From Pigoraptor vietnamica (taxonomy: Eukaryota > Opisthokonta > Filasterea), in assembly GCA_943704525.1 (NCBI GenBank), contig CALSCQ010000902.1, positions 1-11,047 of the forward strand: 11,047 nt of DNA, read 5' to 3'. Below, piece by piece: positions 7,301-11,047 of this stretch. The number at the start of each line of letters is the position of its first letter. Within the stretch, counting starts at the first letter, position 1. Both the position numbers and the translations under genes were made by a program. The notes beneath the pieces are model-generated. The model made no database searches. It was not told the DNA's origin and saw nothing but the letters and a program-made list of their open reading frames with translations.

Positions 7301-8206
7301 TGTACGTTTGTGCAACAGGCACTGACGATGCGTTGAGAGAAGAGATGCTCTTGACCACCGACACCATTTCATCGCTGCCCAGAATATCCTGATCCAAAAG
7401 ACGCAACTGGAACTTGAGGGTGCTCGCCTACAGTCGAATGCGGTGCGCCGTGCAGTCAGCTCATGGGAATGTATGACATGCCGCGCACAGACAGACGCCA
7501 CTGAAGCCGCAGTCCGGCGGCCGCACTGCCGGCAACTGATTCATAAGCTGTGACTGACGGGCGGATAGCCAGTTACACACCAAATAGGAGCCCGTGAACT
7601 TCATCGAAGCCGAGAAGCCGCCGAAGTTAACAAATGAGGGCGCGTCTTGTATCTTGTCGCCACTTTTCGTTGTGCCGCACGATCGCCCCACCCGAGTCAC
7701 ATCATTGTCATTGCTATCAGTCTCCGTATATCAGTTCTGCTCAGCGGCGGGCGCCGGCAACTGCAATGTCAGTTACTGCGTTGCAACGAAGATGCAAGCC
7801 AGCGGGGCTGCAGTGCGAATGACGTACCGTACGTGCTGTAGTCCATACACAGCTCGGGCCAGACGTCGCAGCCGTTGGAGCCCATGTCACATACAATGCC
7901 GGACTGGTCCAAGACTTGGTGTGGGTTCGTGAGCGTGTTGATCCTCACAACGACAGTGCCGCCACTTTGAGCCTGCGAATTGGGTGGCATTTGGAGGTGA
8001 GGAACACCGACAGAGGCACATGTCGCCGACACATCACATTATAATGGCATCGTCACATCCCGGCAGTCAGTCCGCATCAGGCTGGTCCCATCAGTACTGA
8101 CAGCCGGCTGCTGAATGATTACTCATGTCCAAGCCGGTAGTACCTCCACAAGCGCGCACGCCGTGGTCAACACCAACGCGGCAACGACCCAGTTGATTCG
8201 CCCCAT
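3022..8206 (-). CDS. Receptor tyrosine kinase with Notch-ligand-like (MNNL/C2 + DSL-like) and EGF-repeat ectodomain
   Basis: Proposed join on the minus strand: 8206-8144, 7972-7828, 7645-7581, 7427-7265, 7174-6992, 6856-6647, 6566-6369, 6225-6171, 6015-5933, 5819-5709, 5629-5525, 5437-5324, 5251-5147, 5066-5014, 4922-4758, 4660-4574, 4485-4402, 4323-3022. These sum to 3291 nt, or 1096 aa plus stop, with every phase compatible. Domain order: signal peptide (about 1-18 or 1-22), Notch-ligand N-terminal C2/MNNL-like region (about 22-145), DSL-like motif (about 145-163), roughly ten EGF/laminin-EGF-like modules (about 164-670), membrane helix (about 687-712), tyrosine kinase (about 751-1036) and tail. 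It should sit in the plasma membrane, bind an extracellular partner and autophosphorylate on tyrosine. The start ATG (8206-8204) is followed by a hydrophobic signal and has G at -3 and +4. One intron appears to be GC-AG, and the donor after exon 8 is ambiguous (6171 or 6159). Kinase and EGF calls are very secure. The MNNL/DSL call rests on aligned motifs and spacing. Confidence 0.9.
4402..6856 (-). other. Kinase gene exons 6-17: EGF / laminin-EGF-like repeat array
   Basis: Twelve short exons encode a cysteine-rich array, with modules of the form CxC..NGxC....GxGxCxxC...(Y/W)(Y/W)Gx.C. Examples are CLCPSSRGIC and ISCNQATYYGDRCDK (exon 6), SSCREGFWGSLCDK (exon 10), CSCGNALANSCDQATGLKC (exon 11), CNPGWSGPNCNI (exon 13), CEPGFYGERCDRNCSC (exon 15) and SSCEQDSFTGANCDACKP (exon 16). 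Exons 10-13 are each about one module (111, 105, 114, 105 nt) and all phase 1-1; exons 15-17 are phase 0-0. Such arrays act as extracellular spacers and binding surfaces. The module beginning exon 7 (CVNGNWVGG) lacks a cysteine expected after NG. Confidence 0.85.
4923..5013 (-). other. Probable GC-AG intron in the EGF array
   Basis: The upstream exon ends GGATCGGGAAAG and the intron would begin GCGGGT; it ends TTGCAG before TGCCGCTCG. Splicing here in phase 0 gives GSGK followed by CRSCEPGFYG, exactly the spacing of sister modules (GTGKCISCNQATYYG). The nearest phase-0 GT donor (GTATTT, 18 nt further on) would insert six residues between GSGK and the next Cys. AAG|GCGGGT fits the GC-donor consensus well. 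Confidence 0.6.
6992..7174 (-). other. Kinase gene exon 5: DSL-like motif running into an EGF-like repeat
   Basis: Joined to the last codon of exon 4 it reads LTWDYTLTCNPSYYGDCTVYC, with the DSL signature of an aromatic/Tyr lead, C, YYG, C, then C three residues later. Animal DSL domains continue with a GHxxC and a closing GW-G-x-x-C half. Here the sequence passes instead into an EGF-like CNNHGTCNTQTGACNCNAN and KRGYYGATCK. The DSL part therefore looks like the front half only, or a diverged form. The exon is symmetric, phase 1 at both ends. Confidence 0.65.
7265..7972 (-). other. Kinase gene exons 2-4: Notch-ligand N-terminal (MNNL/C2)-like domain
   Basis: Exons 7972-7828, 7645-7581 and 7427-7265 encode about 124 residues. 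Visible landmarks in order: SGGTVVVRINTLTNP (compare SG-x-FELEI...N in Jagged), a Cys-Asp before a loop, CDVWPELCMDYSTY (compare CD-x-YF-x-VCLKEYQ), MKFTGSYLASTLKFQLRLLD (compare F-x-WP-x-x-YxLLVEAWD), QDILGSDEMVSVVKSI, and the closing LTW just before the DSL-like segment. Order and spacing follow the C2-type N-terminal domain of Delta/Jagged, which in animals binds membranes and contributes to Notch activation. The comparison is from memory of the family, not a search. The exon 3 acceptor (7646, AAG) is the weakest splice choice here. Confidence 0.7.
8144..8206 (-). other. Kinase gene exon 1: signal peptide
   Basis: The exon encodes 21 residues beginning MGRINWVVAALVLTTACA, a short basic N-region followed by a hydrophobic core and small residues fit for signal peptidase cleavage near residue 18 or 22. 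It ends GAG|GTACTA in phase 0. The next exon opens after ...TTCGCAG and reads AQSGGTVVVRIN, so the mature protein starts almost directly with the Notch-ligand-like domain. Confidence 0.8.
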
Positions 8207-8570
8207 TGCTGCGGTGCAGTTGCGCAAAGAATGCCACGGAATGGATTAAGACCCTTCAGTGTCCGTCACCTCAGAATCAGTGTGCGGCGCCCGACGGAAA
8301 CGGCTCGGGCGCAAACATTCGAAACTTGGCGAGATTGCGGTAAGTCATTGAGTGTTACTGTTCACACAAACGCAACTTCAGTTTTTAGTACGCACGCGCA
8401 CATCGCCACATAAGCATGCACGTCCGTATACGTACGCATGTACGAACGCCCAAACTGCCAGGACGCCGGCGCAACGTGCGATCAGATCAGTCGTTGCCAT
8501 CATTGTATGTGGGCGCCTCCGCCGTGAAGCCGCACGGCACGTATGACAGAAAAAGAGAAAAATGGATGTG
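8207..8570. other. Intergenic spacer: WDR83 3' side and kinase-gene promoter/5' leader
   Basis: Both genes run on the minus strand, so this 364-nt gap must hold the 3' untranslated end of the WDR83 orthologue and the start region of the receptor kinase gene. I saw no clear TATA box and no AATAAA in the sense direction. The only structured element noticed is the GC-rich hairpin at 8287-8312. Scattered CGTACG/CACGCA motifs occur at 8389-8450. Confidence 0.5.
8287..8312. repeat. GC-rich 8-bp inverted repeat upstream of the kinase ATG
   Basis: GCGCCCGA (8287-8294) is perfectly complementary to TCGGGCGC (8305-8312) across a 10-nt loop. The element lies 81-106 nt upstream of the kinase start codon, in its promoter or leader and also downstream of the WDR83 gene. 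It could be an RNA hairpin or a palindromic protein site; no role is shown. Confidence 0.45.
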
Positions 8571-8807
8571 TTATGCGGCCGCATCGTCGCGTCCCCACAT
8601 TGTGACAGCGCCCTCCGCACCGGCGGCGAGAAGGAGGTGTTCGGAGGGGTGGTATGACACGGAATAGACGGGGCCGTTATTGGCCTGGATGCCGTGTGCG
8701 ATGCGCGCCTTTGGGGCGAGGGGGGGGGGATGAATTGTAAGCATAAACGACACAAATGTGCGAGCGCACACAATCACACACACGCACACATTACACGCAC
8801 ACGCATG

Positions 8808-8842
<35 letters not shown>

Positions 8843-8890
8843 GCACGCGCACACGCACACGCACAAGCATTGCACACATGCATGCACGCA

Positions 8891-8931
<41 letters not shown>

Positions 8932-10996
8932 GCACGCACGCACTTACACACGCACGCATACACACACACACGCACACACACACACGCACACACACACTCA
9001 CACACACACACACACACACACACAAAACACTACACCACACATTCAGAAGCTTGCGAACCTCCACCAGGTCCCAGAAGAACACGCGTCCCGTCTCCGAGCC
9101 GCTCACAACAAACGCATCGTCGAACGAAAGGCAGCTGTCGATCTTATAGTCCGAATTCTTGTGGCCAGTGTAACTACGCACGCGTGCACGGAAACACGTG
9201 AGGTGCGTGTGCGTGGGTGCGTGCGTTTGTGTGTGTGTGTGTGTGCAAGTGTGTGTGTGTGTGGTGTGTGTGTGTGTATGCGTGTGTGCATGTGTGTATG
9301 TATTTGTGTGTGCGTGCGTACCAGAGCATGCACGTGATGCAACTGACATGCATCTCCACACTCACGTGCCCAGAATGTCCCCCGTCTCTTTATCGACGAG
9401 GCGAATGTGCGAATCCAAAGTGGAAGCGAGAATGCAATTGCCATCGTTTGTGAAACACGCGCTCGTCACGGCCTCTGCGGACAAGAAAGGGTGTCACAAA
9501 TGCGCCCACAGACACAGACATCGTACAACGCTCGTGCACACACACGCACACTCAACTGGTCTCATGCATTTGAGAAACATGTATGGCGCAACATAAACTC
9601 AAACTTAACCACAGAGGCACACAGTGGAAGCAAAACACACCGCCAATTGTGCTCACGGCCAGGGCGCCCGCTCGAATGTCATAACACCTCAAATTGCCAT
9701 CGACCGAACTGTGAGAGGGAGTGGGGATGAAGTGAGACGCCAGCGGGAACAGTGCCACACATACACGCGCGCGCACACACATACACACGCGCGCGCGCAC
9801 ACGCACTCACACACACACGGATTACTTACGCAGTTAGAATTTCGTTGCCCGTTACTGCGATGGACGTTACGCTGTCCTTCGCTTCGCTGAGCGTTTGTAT
9901 GGGCTTGAAATTCGACGCCCTGTGTCACGGGATCGAGTGAAGTGTGAGTGCGTGCACTGCATGCACGCGGTTGAGCGCGGTTGAGGTTGCTGCGTCTGAG
10001 TGCGTGATAATCTTCTCGAGTGTGCGTGCACTGCGCTTAAGGCACAGGAAACCGGCGTGCGTGCGAGAGATGAGGGGAGAAGGAGGGGCGGGAATGGTCA
10101 ACCGGGATGGATGAGGGGCATGAAGCCCACGCGTGGTGATACTTATATCGCACCCACCGACAGTCCCACAGCCGCACCGTCGCATCATACGACCCTGCTC
10201 ACCCAATGCGTCACGTGAGCACGGGCGCAGACTCCCCGAGAGCGCTCGCACACAAGTCGCGTTCAAAATTTTGGCGCCCGCACGCACTTACACTCGTCAA
10301 AGACGACACATAGGGGCGCACAACCCTTCTACTCTGACATAGCGCGCACGTGACTCACCCGACACGACAACGGATGCATCCGCATTAAATTTGACACAGT
10401 TGACGCGCTGCGGGTTGTTAGGGAGACGTCAGACACTGTGTACATATGAACGACACGCAGGCGCATGACCACACGCCCACTCACACACGTACGTTGCGCA
10501 CACACGGATTCCCATGCATGTGCAGTAAAGGCACAGGGACGCACAAGCACGCGCACACGCGCAGACACCCACGGCCACGTGGCCCCTGAACTTTCGAATG
10601 GCGTTTCCGGTTGCGACGTCCCACACAAAGACGAGCTTGTCGGCGCTGCAAGACCCAAAGCGGGCGTTGTCGTGCGCACTGCGACCCAGTAACGACGCAC
10701 AGTAACAACGGAGTGAGTGAGGCGAAGGAAGGCACAATACAAACGCGCGCATTATGAATGCCTACTACTGTCCACGCGCACATAAGCGTACAGGTAAATA
10801 GGCGCACATGCACGCACAACACACAAAGATACACACACGCACATGGACGCCGAGCCTAGCAGGCACCACACTCACACGGCGACGTCCAGGACTTCCCAGC
10901 CGTGTCCCGCGTACGTCTTGACGAGCATGCCGCGGTGTGGGTTCCACAGGCGAACCATGCGGTCGTTGCCCGCCGTCATGCAGTACGACCCTTGTA
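8571..10996 (-). CDS. WDR83: WDR83 / MORG1 orthologue, WD40-repeat MAPK scaffold (5' partial)
   Basis: Nine exons on the minus strand: 10996-10876, 10678-10573, 10407-10359, 10194-10158, 9919-9830, 9708-9641, 9474-9366, 9173-9059, 8708-8571. They sum to 833 nt and keep frame to a TAA at 8573-8571. The product follows animal WDR83 almost blade for blade: [125 protein letters not shown] and [16 protein letters not shown]. It starts at about residue 36 of the roughly 315-residue family, so the first exon lies beyond the window edge. WDR83 folds as a WD40 propeller, scaffolds Raf-MEK-ERK signalling and is also found with spliceosomes (family knowledge). Introns are 121-350 nt and rich in CA/TG repeats. 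Exon 10194-10158 is only 37 nt. Confidence 0.95.
8761..9024. repeat. CA-rich microsatellite in the last WDR83 intron
   Basis: The intron 9058-8709 is mostly (CA)n on the plus strand, which is (TG/UG)n in the sense direction, with interspersed CG steps. The longest pure runs are at about 8809-8830, 8895-8928 and 8999-9024. Alternating purine-pyrimidine tracts of this length can adopt Z-DNA. The intron's sense 3' end has a ten-C tract (plus-strand G run 8720-8729) ahead of the acceptor. Confidence 0.9.
9200..9320. repeat. TG-rich microsatellite in the preceding WDR83 intron (opposite polarity)
   Basis: The intron 9365-9174 carries (TG)n on the plus strand, which is (CA)n in the sense direction. 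Pure runs lie at about 9230-9244 and 9250-9277. It is the only prominent tract in this gene with this polarity and is complementary to the array at 8761-9024, so the two flank exon 9059-9173 as inverted repeats. Confidence 0.88.
9757..9819. repeat. CA/CG alternating tract in a WDR83 intron
   Basis: The intron 9829-9709 contains alternating CA and CG dinucleotides, including (CG)n cores at about 9769-9776 and 9788-9798, on the plus strand (sense TG/CG). CG-CA alternation is the sequence class most prone to Z-DNA. It sits next to the donor of exon 9919-9830. Confidence 0.8.
10482..10570. repeat. Imperfect CA/CG-rich tract in a WDR83 intron
   Basis: The intron 10572-10408 has imperfect plus-strand CACACG/GCACGCG-type sequence with the same polarity as the arrays at 8761 and 9757. 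A further short imperfect tract occurs at about 10804-10845 in the intron 10875-10679, and another near 9535-9552. They look like older, eroded members of the same repeat class. Confidence 0.6.
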
Positions 10997-11047
10997 CTGG
11001 AAAGGGAACAGTAACGAAGTGAGTTACACCTCTTACCCTCCCCCCCC
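10997..11047 (-). other. 3' end of WDR83 intron reaching the window edge
   Basis: The exon 10996-10876 is preceded in the sense direction by a pyrimidine-rich CCCTTTCCAG acceptor, so this stretch is intron. The window stops in a run of eight C (11040-11047). The missing first exon should encode about 35 N-terminal residues including the first WD40 strands. Confidence 0.7.

Noticed and set aside
8694-9361. Long His/Thr-rich and Val/Cys-rich open frames on both strands
   Set aside because: They are translations of CA/TG microsatellites inside WDR83 introns; dinucleotide repeats rarely create stops.
1-11047. tRNA, rRNA, CRISPR arrays, transposase genes
   Set aside because: I saw no cloverleaf with conserved tRNA boxes, no ribosomal RNA signature, no regularly spaced repeats with unique spacers and no transposase or reverse-transcriptase motifs.

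Overview
The window is nuclear DNA of a GC-rich, intron-rich eukaryote. It has short GT-AG introns (about 72-350 nt), dinucleotide microsatellites in introns, a WDR83/MORG1 orthologue and a receptor tyrosine kinase. An animal-type receptor tyrosine kinase with a cysteine-rich modular ectodomain and an NPxY tail points to a unicellular holozoan (choanoflagellate- or filasterean-like). An amoebozoan such as Acanthamoeba cannot be excluded from sequence alone.

Layout. 1-217: leader sequence, perhaps the last codons of an upstream gene. 218-2166 (+): an apparently intronless F-box/ankyrin-repeat-like gene whose frame is broken once near 479. From about 2110 to 2589 coding-like sequence continues in other frames, so this locus is either a decaying gene or carries sequencing indels. 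2590-3021: an AT-rich convergent intergenic spacer. 3022-8206 (-): an 18-exon gene that I reconstructed exon by exon. All phases agree and the sum is 3291 nt (1096 aa). 8207-8570: spacer holding the promoter side of that gene. 8571-10996 (-): nine exons of WDR83/MORG1, with the first exon beyond the window edge. Its introns are filled with CA/TG repeats.

The most notable object is the receptor kinase. Its N-terminus is not only EGF repeats. It has a signal peptide, then a region matching the N-terminal C2/MNNL domain of Notch ligands (Delta/Jagged), then a DSL-like motif, about ten EGF/laminin-EGF-like modules, one membrane helix, an apparently active tyrosine kinase and a phosphotyrosine tail ending in NPVY. 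It reads as a Notch-ligand ectodomain on a receptor tyrosine kinase.

Functionally, the kinase would sense an extracellular or cell-surface partner and phosphorylate itself and adaptors. The neighbouring WDR83 orthologue belongs to a family that scaffolds the Raf-MEK-ERK module and also associates with spliceosomes. The adjacency may be coincidence.
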